DNA from: Prochilodus magdalenae
Lineage: Eukaryota; Chordata; Actinopteri; Characiformes; Prochilodontidae
Direction: 5' to 3'
Length of the DNA: 64,000 nucleotides
NCBI GenBank assembly: GCA_024036415.1
Contig: JAMWET010006544.1
Location: forward strand, 186,001-250,000
A program made the position numbers and the translations under genes. Shown one piece after another: positions 11,467 to 23,700 of this stretch (positions are counted from its first letter, which is position 1; each line of letters begins with the position of its first letter). The notes under the pieces were generated by a model. It was not told the DNA's origin. It did not search any database and saw only the letters and a program-made list of their open reading frames with translations.

Positions 11467-11890
11467 TCCTTATGTAGACTGTAGCTGATGTTCTGTTACA
11501 ATGCTGCAGCCATGCGTAATTGGCTTAGCTCACCAACCAAGGCCAGCTAAGCCTATAGAGATACAATAAGCACTTTTCTGTGGGGCTTTTCTGCAACGTA
11601 GTCTACTTCTTGTGTCTTCGGAACAGTGATGGCCTACCCCACAGGCTTCACTACATTCTCGAGTCTTGCTAGTTATTCAAAGCCACTTTCTAGTAGACTA
11701 GCCCAGTGTTCCCAACCAAGGTGCTTAAGATTCCCCATATCTGAATAATTTTAGTGTTTCCCTTAATCTAACACAGTCACATTGAGTCCCAGTTCAGTTG
11801 TTGGTGCTGATTTGTTGCATCAGGTGTCTTGGGAGATCAGGAAACACAGGGCAGGGAGGTCCAAGACTGGGGTTGGGAAAAATGGGATAC

Positions 11891-12362
11891 ATCAGAGGTC
11901 ACCAAACCATGTCCTAGAGAACTACCTTCCTGCACAGCCTAGCTCCAGCCACAATCTGCAACACAAGGTAAATAAGAATTAGTTTCAGAATTAGAATTGA
12001 GAACCTTTTGCCTATTGTGCTTGCACACACAAGAATTTAACCCATCCGTGAAGTAAAACACCCACATAAACAGACACTAGGGGGCAATGAACACACTTGC
12101 ATGAGTCAGTGGGCAGCCCTATCCACAGTGCCCAGGGGACAGTCAGGGGTTAGGTGCCTTGCTTAAGAAAACTTTAGTCATTCCTGTCGATTCAAGAACC
12201 GAACCAGCTACCCTTTGGTTACAAGACTGGTTCCCTAAGCTCCAGTCTTACTGTTTTTCACACAATCCTCGACTGTCTGGATGATATGCATTAGTGTTGG
12301 ATAAATGCTGGAACTATACTCTGCAGGAAAGTAGATCTTCAGAAAGAGAGTTGGTGACCAGT
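11891..12362. repeat. Second fold-back element, split by a SINE-like insertion
   Basis: The left arm (about 11891-11955: AGGTCACCAAACC, GAACTACCTTCCTGCA, CTAGCTCCAG) is matched in reverse complement by about 12304-12362 (TGCTGGAACTATACTCTGCA, GGAAAGTAGATCTTC, GTTGGTGACC). The interior holds an unrelated repeat, listed separately, which suggests insertion into an older fold-back copy. Confidence 0.65.
12060..12255 (-). repeat. tRNA-derived-SINE-like dispersed repeat
   Basis: On the minus strand it reads through a B-box-like segment (AGCTGGTTCGGTTCTTG) after TTGTAACCAAAGGG. It then continues through GCAAGGCACCTAACCCCTGA and GGGCACTGTGGATAGG. This layout, with tRNA-like promoter first and a 'caaggcaccta' body after it, matches widespread teleost SINE-type repeats. 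The family name is not assigned. Confidence 0.5.
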
Positions 12363-12367
12363 GTTCT

Positions 12368-12585
12368 AAAGGGTACACTCTTATACTGCATGCTTAAATG
12401 ATCCTTTGCATGGTGTAATGGTTCTTCGGATGAGATGGATGAAGGACAATAGCAGGATCTCTTTTTGGTGCTATACAGAACCATTATCAAAAAGAACAAT
12501 ACCATCATACAAAGAACCAGGTAAACATGCAGCGTCTTACTAAAGAACCTTAGAGGGATCTTCTTTTTAAAGAGTGTGCCCTGCA
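12368..12585. repeat. MITE-like 'AAGAACC' repeat, larger copy
   Basis: Contains ATGGTTCTTCGG, CAGAACCATTATC, AAAGAACCAGG and AAAGAACCTTAGAGG. It is flanked by AGGGTACACTCTTA at the left and TTTAAAGAGTGTGCCCT at the right, which are inverted relative to each other. Confidence 0.5.
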
Positions 12586-15500
12586 TGAATCCTTCAAATA
12601 CCCTATTTTGGATGTGTTCTTGGAATGGAACGTAATGGTATGGTATGGTAGTTAAATGAAGTGGAAGTGTATAGATATGATGTGTTATGAGAGAGAAATA
12701 AGAAGTCCTTATGCTCATACTCACACTGTTTTTAAATCAAAGGCTGTATAGTGAGACTGTGGCTTAGTGAACATGTTAGGCTACTTGGAGCATTCGCTGG
12801 AGTGTTGTGTTCACAGACGTAGAAAAGTTCTGTATGAGCTGAGCGTCGCTGCCTAATAGCGTCCTCAGAGTAGACGTCTGCTGCTGGGCATCAACAGTGA
12901 GCTTACTCTTATTGCAAAGTGTCCCCACAAGATGGCCACAGAGTTCCACAAAGGAATCCTGATAATCCACCGTGTGGCAACATCCAATGTCTAGTTAAAT
13001 CGTGCCTTATAAATCTCAGGAACTGTAAATGTAAATATTAGAGATGGGAGACATTTGATATTAGATCCTAAACATTTCATTAACTTTACTAACAGCTTGA
13101 CTGAAGCATTTAGTTATAGCATTTAGTCAAGGCAAAAATACTTCAGCGGTCACCGCCTCACTGAGCGTCCCTGTCTCTAACCAGATTAGCTGTCGAGAGT
13201 ACTAAAGTACATTTCATGTTTAGGACGTGTTCTGTGATGGTCTCGTCACAGTGTCATGGACAGAGATATGTATTTATTTGAAAAGGGGGTTTTAATAGTG
13301 AAATGTAGCCATTGTGTCTGCTGTGGCACATTGTGTGATTAAAAGTCTAAAAGAGTTCTGTGTGTTTGACATTTATTATTATTACTGTGTAGTCTTAGCA
13401 CTTAACATACTTCAAGCTTGATTTTGACAGAGTTCACAGTTTTGCATCCTTTTTGGGCCCATCAGTGTTTTGCATGCACTACACAAATACATACAACTTT
13501 TACGAATCCTCCCCAATTAGCAGGGAACAGTCCCAGAACATTAAGGTCTAATAAAAGTTGAAAGAATATGTTTTAATCTAATGTTCAAAGAACATTTCAA
13601 ATATCGTCGCTGTCCAATGAAAAACCATGTGCCTCTAATTTAATTGATTTTTAGTTTTTGGCATCATCGGATCACATGAGCTGCTGTTTACATTGGGTGG
13701 ACATTTCATGATGAATGGATCACTAGAAATATCCAAAACATGCTGGGAAACACGGCTGGTTCCTCTGAGGCACATTCAGATTTAACCAGGTTTTTGCCCT
13801 CTGTATCTCCAAACGATGCCATTTTGGAGATACTTGTTTTTCTTTAGAGAGCGCGATATGCTTATAAGTTCAGATAACGTTTCTACATCATTAAATATTG
13901 ACATTAAGTGTTAACTGCAACGTCCAGAGGGTGTTTTAAGGAATGTGATTATGTTACATGATAGGAAAAGAAGAATTCCTTCTCAGTGCAATATCTGGAA
14001 AATGTTTTATGGATGTTACTGAGACCTGAGATGATCATATGATTTTAGAGAAGGTTCTCCTACCTTTAGAAAGAACATACTGGGAACCAAAAGATAACTT
14101 AGGACTGAAAACATTGCAAAATCTTAGAACAATACAGTTCTAGCCGGGTCTCTGCAGTAATAATGAAATCCACTTATAAGCTTATAAGTACAGAGGTGAT
14201 ATCTGGCTTTTTCAGCAGCTGCAGTAAGATGTGACTAGCATGTTCACTTTTAATGTAATAATAAATAGAAATATATATAATAGAATATATATATACACTT
14301 TCTACACATAATGAATCACTTTATTGTCTATGGTAATTGATAATTTATAGCTCCTTTAGATTAAATGAATTCTACTTTAAGGTTCTTGGCTTTCTTGGAT
14401 AGTTTTGGGACAAACCTTTAACTAATCCACAAGCTTTACATGTAGATGAGGTTTAAAACATTCAAATTCTTAAATCTCATTTACAGAAATGGCTTGATCC
14501 TTCAAAAGATTCCAAATGTGTTTCGTCTACAGCTCCAAAGAACCTCTGAAGCAGTATCAGCGTTAGTGCACTTTAGCCTTACTGTACTGTTGAGTACACC
14601 AGTCAGTCTGGAAAACTTGTTGGAAGTGTATGTTCCAGAGAACCTTGCTGAGAATGTATCAAAGACAAAAAGGACAACATGTTTATCAATTACATGGTTG
14701 GTTGTCTAGCAGCTGATTCTGCTCTTTCATACGTCATTCTTGTCTGAGTCTTGACTGAGACAGTGATAAGTGGCCTCGCAGGTGTCACATTAAGAACGGA
14801 ACAGATGGGCTTGAAGGATCCCGGTTAGTGACTATTATAGCTGTTCAGTCAAGTGACAGTAAATCCCTAATACACACTAACACGGTTCTGCTGGTGGTCT
14901 TATTCACAGCCGGTTCTTGCTGACTTTCACAGGACTTACTCTGTATTCTGGTTTGTTCTTTTACTTATGAACATAGCAGAAGTAGAAGCTGAGCACAGTG
15001 TAAAAAAAGATGTCATTGTAGTTTGATGAAATTAGCTTTAAGGGGAATATGCAGCGTTAGAAACAGAGCTCTTCTTCAACTGTAACAAAACTATTTTGTA
15101 TAGTAACTCCTTTTGTGCTCTCAGAGAATAGTAAATGGTTGATAGAGGGTCTGGTTTGTTGCTAATAGATGGGAAAACTGGAAATTTAAAAGTTGTGATA
15201 ACAGTGATAAGGTAACTGATTACACAGCTTATATATTTTTACTTACCGCAATTAAAGACACTTGTGTTCATACAGCTCAAACTTTTAGCTGAAAGTTCTC
15301 CTTATCCACCTTATCCATGCATAAATCCACCTTATTTATGCAAACAATATTCCTTTTATGCAATCTGCCACAGCCTCCATTACATCATTTAATTAGGTTC
15401 CTCCTGGGCTCGATGTCCTCGATGTTTACATTTTAGTTTGGCCAACAAATTTGACCTCAGTGCTGGGAACACATGAAAACCTAAAAGTTGTTTCACTTAA

Positions 15501-17637
15501 ATTAAGTCGAAATTTAAGGCTGATCTAAAAATTGTTTTATCAAACAGTAAGTTTAAAGAGCAACAATCTGTGTCATGCTTTACGATGTAAACTTACTGAT
15601 GTTAAGAAAGAGTATGTTACATTTTTGAATAACTTTTATTTACATTTTTGTATAGTGTATTAGTCACCTTTTACAACACCACACCTCATAACAAAACAAG
15701 CACACAAGCAATAGCAAAAAGATAACAATGTACAATTAATTATAAAATAAGTTGAGTCCAGTTGTGTAATCTGTTATTTTATCATTTTCAGTTGATCTGG
15801 TTTATCTGATTTCCAAGTGTATACACTTCTAGTCCTGTAGAGTGCGCTCTTAACTAAGTCTTGGAGTAAAGGGAACAGGATTCTTCTCATTAACTCATAA
15901 TTAAACAAACAGGAGGTTACACATGGAACGCTATAGCTATAACGTCTGCTGTGCACTGTGCTATTGTAACTACATATATCTCTGAAAATATCCTCAGGCT
16001 TTTCCTCACTAAAGCTACAGGCCAGGTCTGTGACTGGTAAATGAGGCGAGTCTTGGGTAGAAAGAGAGCACTCAGAGAAAGTTCATGGAGAAGTCAAGCT
16101 TTTATCCTCTGCTCAGAGCCCCGAAGGCTACGTCGTCATCATTTTGTAAGAAAATTAAACAGTTAAGCAAAATACCAGCATAATACTGCCATGATTAGTG
16201 ACCAGCCTGTTTTCAGTAGACTCTAATCAGTTGAGGAAGGAGCTATTTTAGATGTGTACAGAAAATCCTCTGTCGTCTCATAAGGGATTCTTTCTTAAGG
16301 ATTAATTGATTTGCCCTCATTTGGGAAACTAAATATTAGTTTTCATTTACTGCATAGTATTTACACATAACATAAATCCTCCAGTGTCCACAAGTTAATC
16401 GGCGTGTTATTAAAGTGCTTCCCTGGAGAACTGTGGACTGGGGATTCCCTCTTAGAGAGCCCATCTATGGTTGAAAAGTGGTTTCAGTGGGTAGCGGTTT
16501 CTGGCAGTTGTAGTCGATTGCAAGAGAGACAGAGAATAAAGAGTGTATATATTTATATAGAAAGTAAAAATAAATAAATAAAGTTTAAAAATGAATGTTC
16601 AGTTTCATACATCTCACCCATCGAAAAATTCTAAATGTGTTTCGTCTATAGCTCCATAGAACCTCTTTTGGTGCCATTATTTTTAAAGCATAGATCAAAC
16701 AATAAGTGAGACAAAGACGTTGGTAGCAACATTTGGAGATGGAGGGTTGCCCTATTGTGTTGATTGTGTTCTCTATAGATGTGTAGTATAGTAATTTATC
16801 AGCATACAAGAGAGAACAGCTAGTAGGCACACCTCCAAAATCGATGGTTGCAAATGGCCATCTGTTGCCTCTATATATGCCAGGAAAATGGAAATGAAAA
16901 CTTTAAATTTAAGGCAGATAGTTCATATCCAGCTCTCCTCGAGCAAAAGGTTCCACAGTAGGTTGTTTTCTCTATCAGACTCTTAATGTTGATCTTATCG
17001 TTTGTAATTGATTTTAAAGTTGGTTGTTTTATTGAGATCATAAACGTATGTGTATGAATATATATTGTTGACTGACATAGCAATAAAGCACTGAAAACTG
17101 AACCTTATTAATTTAAGCATTCAGATATTAAATAATGAAATCAGCATGTGATCACTATGTACGTTTTGGATAAACCAACTAACACTAAATTCTCAGAACA
17201 GAAGACCTGCAAGTCCCATAGTGTAATAAAAACCCTGCTCCTAGTCTTGAACTTCTTGTCAAGCACTGTCTCTCAGCACAAAGCAAGTAGTGTCCAACAT
17301 GTGAATGGAGCTTCAGCCGTTCTGGTCCACTGTGTCTTGAGTCAAAGAGTGCTTAAAATAAATGACATCATCTGTTGGAGAACATCAACATCGGGCTCTT
17401 AGCGTCTGGTCCTTGAAGTGGGTTTGAAATGGGGACAGAAAGACGTAAGGACTTACCTTTGATCTTCAAGTGCAGAGATTGCAGTATCTTCCAGGGAGCA
17501 ATAGATGCTCCTCTGCATGTGCTATTCAGGGGTCTCTACAGGAAGTTATTTTTTAATGAACATCTGTATGTTTAGTTATAGATATAGAGGACAGCATGCT
17601 AGGTAAAACATTAAAGGCTTTAGTAACAGCTTGTACT
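12586..17637. other. Intergenic stretch between the prdm8-like gene and gdf10; no gene seen
   Basis: No frame shows family motifs or plausible exon structure. In particular there is no FGF core (fgf5 sits beside PRDM8 in the paralogous 4q21 block) and no GDF2 or RBP3 (neighbours of GDF10/ZNF488 in human). Contents are AT-rich unique sequence plus short dispersed fragments. One fragment is shared by 14505-14550 and 16628-16670 (AAATGTGTTTCGTCTA, then AGCTCCA). Confidence 0.5.
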
Positions 17638-17643
17638 TTTATT
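17638..17643 (-). terminator. Candidate polyadenylation signal of gdf10
   Basis: AATAAA on the minus strand (TTTATT on plus), about 1.05 kb past the gdf10 stop codon. I picked it while scanning leftward from the stop; whether it is the one used cannot be told from sequence alone. Confidence 0.35.
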
Positions 17644-18692
17644 CTACATTTGAACTATACATATGGCTAATTTCATTTCATAATTTAACACGCACACATG
17701 TACAAAAATACATCCTCTACAATATATCATAGTGAATCATATGGTCATCATATGTTTTACATACAGACACATTTACTCAACATATTTCATACTTAACTCA
17801 CTTATTAAATACTATTATACCGAAATGAATAAGGAGATAAAATAACACATGTTCTCCTCATAATCCAGCATGGAGGCTTAGAATTCTTCTATTACATCTC
17901 TAAAAGCAAGACAAACTCTCAGAGGATTTAGTGTACCAGCGACCTTGGTGAGTAGTCTACTCATGACACACAACCACTTGGAAATATTCCAAATATAACT
18001 CCTGAATATGAGTCGATTATTGTTAGTTCAATGCTTAACAGTCATGAAACCCAAGCCTGGTTTCAAAGCCTCTTTAGTACTTCTGAGACAGATTCAGCAG
18101 ATAACGTTTAGAGTTCTGCCAGTGCTATCTGATACATGCTTGACATGAAAGCTCCAATGGTTTAGGAGCTTGAAGGTGTTTTGAATTTGATACTAAGTAA
18201 CTCAAACCAAAGTATTTTGGTTACTTAAACATATAGCATTAAGAGAGCCAACCATATGGACATGGATGTACATTCCAAACATTTACATAAACTCTTCTTC
18301 CTCTATATGGTACTTTTACAGCTGTACTAATGTTAGCTCAGGTAAGTATAGCTCAGGAACAATCAGTATGATCGAGAACAATCTTAAAATAATGGCTCGC
18401 TGTTTTATGTACAAAGAAAGCAGCAATGCAATAACTGGCGAACATCTAAACCATGTCTTCAACACATTTTTACACACACTGTATGGAAAAAAAGTTCACC
18501 AAAATGGAACACACATCACAAGTAGCAAGAAAGTTTGGGTTTAGACAACTGGAGGGGTGTGTGGCCCTCAACAACACAACCTTGCAATGTGCATTGTTCG
18601 ATAAATGTGAACTACAGACAATATGCCTTTTCACGTTTAGTTTCGGTGTTGCATCCCCAACACCTGTCAATATAATGACTGCTCCATCAGGC

Positions 18693-21388
18693 CTATCGAC
18701 AAGCACATGTCTCCACAGACATGTTGGGGTAGATCTTTAAAACAATGTTTTTGTACTCGTCCAGGAACAGAACGCTGAGGGGGTTCATTCTCTCAGGTAC
18801 ACAGCAGGGCTCTGGGATGCCTGGAATGATGCCAACCGTCTTCACTATACTCTGGATCGTTGCGTGGTTGGAAGGGCGAACCACCTAGAAGGAAAAACAG
18901 ATTCAGAATATAAAAAAGATCTGATACAGTTTAAGCATTTTGGGACTCTTGCCTGAGCTCAAGAGTTTGTCAGTGGGTTACAAGAAACAACGTCATATGC
19001 CCCCCATTTCTCCAAAACTGGTCTAATTCAAGCAAATGTGTCCAAACCTTTTAAGCACCCATTAAAATTATGTGAATGCAATTACACATAAAGCGTGTGT
19101 GCTTCAGTTATGCTGGAACTGAATACCCTCTGAAGGGATTCTTTGTTCAGAGCTCCTGGCTACAAAAGTCATTTTTAAATACTTCAATATGTCTGAACTA
19201 TTCACTCTGACATATGTGACCAGCACGCTGGAGGACTTTCTGACCTTAGGTATGGGGAATTCACACGTTCCAGCGCAGTAGTAGGCATCAAAGGACTTTG
19301 GGGACAAGATCCACTCGCTCCAGCCAATGTCTGCAAAGTCCACCTTCAGGTACCTCCTGGAGCAGCTGCGAGGCTCTTTCCATTGTCTCTTCCGTGCTTT
19401 CTTCATGGTTTTCTCATCAAAGCTGAGAACCTGAGACTTATTCACTCCATCATGCTCATGCTCTTGAACTTTCTTTCTCCTTTCTTTCTTGGAGGGCTTC
19501 GGCTTCAGCACTTGGTAAGTGCTTTCCCACATATCGTGCTGCTTGAAAGTGTCATACTCCACCTCGGGGAGTTCGTTGTTCTGGATGGGGTCAGGAAAAT
19601 ACAAGTCCCGCTTGACCCGCATATCAGGTGAAGAATTTGGAGACCGAGTAGTCTGCTCATCTGCAGGGAAAGGGTCGTACCTCTGTAAGCTCATGGCCAC
19701 ACTGTTTGGCTCTGAAATGGCAAGGTCATTGGCACACACCAGTATGTATGGGAGACTGAATGCTGACAGCTGTTCCTGATACCTTTGATACTTTTCTCCA
19801 TAATCAAACTCCAACGTTATAACAAGCTGATTCCTAGTTCTAGCCTCCCGTATTATGTGAGACACATCCTTGGTCAGCCATATACCCCTTCTGTGAGGGT
19901 GTAAGGTGATGTTTCCGAGCAACGACCCCAGAGCAGAGCCTGAGGAAGGACTTCGGAAAAGAAGATGAAAGGATGGCAGCTGGTGAAGGTTCTGGATGCG
20001 GCAGGAAGGGTTCTTGAAGCGCTTGCAGAGCCAGGACCTCTGGCGTGGCCGCTTATCGAAGAAGAAATGAAGCGTGGACGTTAGAATCACCTCTGACTCC
20101 TGGAGGGAAGTTAGATTCAGCTGGTACAAAACTCTCTGCACCACGTTTTCTGTGGGGAAATGGAGAGCAACTACTAAGTTACATATTCATGATGAAAATG
20201 GACTGGAACAACAGGCTTCTTGTTCAGATTGAGGAAGCACAAAGCAGTGAGGTGATATGTTACTCCTGGAGCAAGTAGAACCATATGGACGTGATTACTG
20301 AGCTTTCCTTATGAGCTTTCTTAGAATCTCATGATAATTTGGTCTTGTTAATGTTTGTACTTTTAAACTAAAATTGTATTGCTTCTTCGGTGGAGACAAT
20401 AAGACAAAACAAACAAATAAACAACAAAACAAACAACAAACAAACAAGCATATAAATAAATAAACAAGCAACATCTGTTTTGAATTTAGTGCTCTGTGAT
20501 GTCTATATATATTTATTCACTCTAAAGTTGAGTATCTTAATACAGGACAGCCAATTATTTATCATTTTAGAGCTAATTTACATATACATAAGCCTTAGTG
20601 CCACAGTAACAGAAGGAGAGTAATAATGAATGATCACCATATTTGGTATATGAAGCCAAACATAGATAATAAAACCTCAAGTATTTGTATTTTTAATAGA
20701 AAATGTCATATTTGGTTTAAATGTGATATTTACGGCAGCTTAGGGATCAGTGGCTTAGGCTTTAGATATTTAGACTTCAGATAGTCCTCCTGTCAGCTAT
20801 ATCAGCTAAGTATTACCTGAAGTACTTCTCACTCCTCCACAACCCTGCTGAAAGAATCAGCCTAGGCCAGGATAGATATCCTGCTGGTCTATCCTGGTTG
20901 GTGCTGGTTTGTTTTGTTTGTTTGTTTGTTTTGTTTTGAGGACGTTTTTCAGCAGGCAGTGGAACCGATTCCAAAAAGGTATACTTTTTCTATCAGTCTG
21001 AAGCACAATTTCACCATGTAAGAACTATTTGTATAAGTATGCACCTGGCTCTATATAGGACTAATGGTTAGACCTATTTCCTTTACTAGGGAACCCTGAA
21101 GAACCATCTCTAGGTGCACTCTAAAATCAGATGGTGCCACTGAGAAAACACTAACAAAACTAACTCACCAGGTCTTGCTTTAAAGCTTCTCACAGTATTC
21201 CCCTCTGTAGGTCCGGGCAGCTCTCTGCTGTATTTCTCGTACAGTTTAAACATGTGCTGCTGCACCACGTCCGCAGTCGCGCTGTCAGTGCGCTCATCAG
21301 CTCCACGCGCTCCTCTCCAAGCCGAGCCTGACGCAGAGCGGACCGCAGAAATCAGCAGGTGCAGCAAAAAGACGCATCTCAGCGCCAT
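18693..21388 (-). CDS. gdf10: Growth/differentiation factor 10 (BMP3b) precursor, complete, 438 aa
   Basis: Secreted TGF-beta-family ligand of the BMP3/GDF10 pair. Exons 21169-21388, 19245-20149 and 18693-18884 join in phase to 439 codons including TAG; donors GTGAGT and GTCAGA, acceptors CCACAG and TTCTAG. The first exon encodes a signal peptide ([18 protein letters not shown]) and the start of the prodomain. The prodomain has NLTSL and NIT glycosylation sites and [22 protein letters not shown] basic cleavage site precedes [11 protein letters not shown]. The mature knot has seven cysteines: [59 protein letters not shown] and LSVLFLDE match remembered GDF10 better than BMP3 (CARR, SGACQFP, SLKPSNH, VGVVPG). 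Paralog gdf10a versus gdf10b is not resolved. Confidence 0.9.
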
Positions 21389-21538
21389 AGTAGGCTACCA
21401 GGATAAATACAGCACCAGGAGTTCGAGAGCCGAGTGGGCTTTCAGAGTAACAGCGCAAGTGTCTACAACAACTAAATGTCTTTTAGGCGCTCAGTACTTT
21501 GCCCATGCGCAGTGAACCTCGTCCAGAAAGTATTTTCC

Positions 21539-21545
21539 ATTTATA
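21539..21545 (-). promoter_or_regulatory. TATA box of gdf10
   Basis: TATAAAT on the minus strand, about 150 bases upstream of the gdf10 start codon. This predicts a transcription start near 21510 and a 5' UTR of about 120 bases with no intron. Confidence 0.55.
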
Positions 21546-21708
21546 CAGGTTCCGATCCAGCTCTTTTTTTCTCCTTTCAATGACGTTCAAAAAGGACTAG
21601 TGCTTCCCAAGCGCGCATTCCTCTGCATCACACTCAACCTGTTGAATTTGCACTTGTTTCTTCTGAGCGCCACACAGTGTGGGACGGACCATATCCTGGC
21701 TGAGAGGG

Positions 21709-21731
21709 TGACGTCAGCGCCTGTGAGCCAA
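21709..21731 (-). promoter_or_regulatory. Full CRE palindrome and CCAAT box upstream of gdf10
   Basis: TGACGTCA, the complete palindromic cAMP response element, occupies 21709-21716, about 170 bases upstream of the TATA box. GCCAATAGG (inverted relative to gdf10) lies just beyond, near 21727. The site suggests CREB/ATF input to gdf10; function is inferred. Confidence 0.45.
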
Positions 21732-22024
21732 TAGGAGGTTAAAAGCGGTTCGGTGGGGCCGCAGCACACCCCACAGACTGATGGGCCTCCAGAAGAAACT
21801 CTGGCCCACATGTGAAACCTGAAGCTCAGTAATGACGATGAGCTCACAGGGGTCTACAATGCAGAGAGTGAACCAGAAATCAGACGGTGTTTCAATCAGA
21901 CCTACAATATCTCACCATCTGCGGGTGCTTTACAGAGCGAGGCCTGCTACCTTCAGCCCCAGTATGACTTATATAGGGCTTATTTTTTTTCGGGCACACT
22001 TATATAAGGAATAGTTGCACCCAG

Positions 22025-22640
22025 AGGGAAGTGTCGGATTGCAGTAGGGAAGATAAAGGTTACCAGAAACAATAAACGATGATTTTTAGACACACACAGA
22101 TGCAGTTTACTCTCAGTATGGTGTCGGGCCGCCATGTCTGCTAATGCAACGTGCCAGACGTGTCGGCATGGAGTTGTAGAGGTTCCTAATCTTGTCCTGT
22201 GAAAATCCATTCCATGCAGCTTGAATGTTCTCACACAGTTCCTGCAGATTTTGTGGTGGGGTGGAGGTAGAGTGACAACAAACCGTTCATCTTGGCACTG
22301 ATCATGGTGCCTCCATACACGGATTCATTGATCAAGACAAAAGTAAGACTCTGATGATCTGCTACTAATACTCACTGACTCAGAGTCACTTCTGAGTCAC
22401 TCAAAGGCAGTCTGGCACGACATCATTATAATCTTAAGGGCAGACACTGTAATGGGCAGCCACTGTAATGGTCTGCGTGTATGTAGTCCTGCTCCGTGCA
22501 GCCGTCTACTAGTGGTGCTGGATACTAACAGGATGACACATGGAGGCCATCACTGCTCACTAAATATCCACATTCGTGGCTGTTGGGTCAGCCAAGTACA
22601 GCGATAAGGACCAACTGTGCTTACGTCATATGCGTGGCCA
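22025..22640 (-). mobile_element. DNA-transposon relic, family A copy 1
   Basis: Shares several blocks with copies at 25090-25600, 55545-55930 and 57780-58020. The blocks are CAGCTTGAATGTTCTCACAC, GTAGAGGTTCCT, GTGCCAGACGTGTCGGCATG, ACTAACAGGATGACACATGG and CTGTTGGGTCAGCC. The reading frames are broken and no intact protein remains. Strand is set so that the copy at 55545-55930 is plus. Confidence 0.6.
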
Positions 22641-23279
22641 AGCGTAAAACCTTGAATCACAAATACTGTATAACTGTTCAGGGCCACCACTCGATATTAA
22701 ACTTCTGGGGAATGTTTCAGCTATGAGTGCTTTTCTCTTATTTACCTTTGCAGAGTTTTAAACGGACAGTAACAAAAACAGTTTGTTTCTTCTAAGGGAT
22801 AAAGATAGACTGAAAAATGGCCGTGCAAAATTAATTATGACCATATGTAAAAAAGCTAACCCTCAAGTAGAAAACTTGAGAAATAAAATACAAAAATAAG
22901 CATTTATTTTCAGTGGATGTTCTTTAAATTAAACAAGAAATCTCCAAACAGGGGTTCTATAGGGAACCGAAAGCTCTTCTATGGTAAGGTCCCTTATATC
23001 AGTGACCAGCACACTTTGATGATTTTCCTCAGGCATTATTCCATTCATCTTCTGCTGGGCAGGCATGTGCTGGGATACCATATACACAGTACACCACAAT
23101 GTAAAAGATGCACATTAATGTTAAACAAGAGGTCTTGAGCAGCGAAGTTCTTCAGTCCAGCCCCTGTTATATTGCACCACTTCAGAGAAAGATAGAGAAG
23201 ATGCTTGAATCACTTTTCTGGGATGTAGTTCTGGCTTTTCTGTGATGCTTATTTTAAAATCATATTCTCTTTGTCTTAT

Positions 23280-23700
23280 TTGGTTGATGGCACTCAGTCC
23301 ATGACACCCTCCAGGGGAACCGCCCAGTCACCTCTGGTTCTCTTTATTTATTTATTTTCCTTTGGCGCGTCTGCAGCACCATGCTAACAATGCAGTTCTG
23401 TGAAAGCTCTGGGCTCCAGTGGAGAGGCTGTAACGAGCCAGTAGCAGTGCACCATTAAACACCTCCTCTGGCCTTTGGGGGACCCCACTGGAGATTCCCT
23501 TTCACTTCACACTTGAATGTGTCTTAAATCTGCAGTAAAGCTCTAGAGACCTTGCCCACTAGGACACTGTTACTGAGTGAATCAGAGAATAAATCACGGA
23601 GGGGAGAGCTAACACTCCTTCTGCTGTATTTCCTCACTGCTTTTTATTGTCCAACTGTGGGTAGGCTGGACTATTAAACTTCAGAATACTGCACCTCTTT
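23280..23700. other. Unique, non-repetitive stretch: candidate conserved regulatory element
   Basis: Balanced composition and no match to other parts of the window, between two transposon relics. It contains TTTGGCGCG, CAGCACCATG, a TTTATTTATTTA run and CCTTTGGGGGACC. No coding potential seen. Calling it regulatory is inference from texture only. Confidence 0.25.

Noticed and set aside
11199..18692. Search for an fgf5 gene next to the prdm8-like gene
   Set aside because: No FGF core motifs in any frame, consistent with this being the ZNF488 rather than the PRDM8 locus.
18693..21388. Calling the growth-factor gene bmp3 by analogy with the human PRDM8-BMP3 neighbourhood
   Set aside because: Mature-domain residues ([41 protein letters not shown]) fit GDF10, and the ptpn20-like neighbour fits the GDF10 locus.
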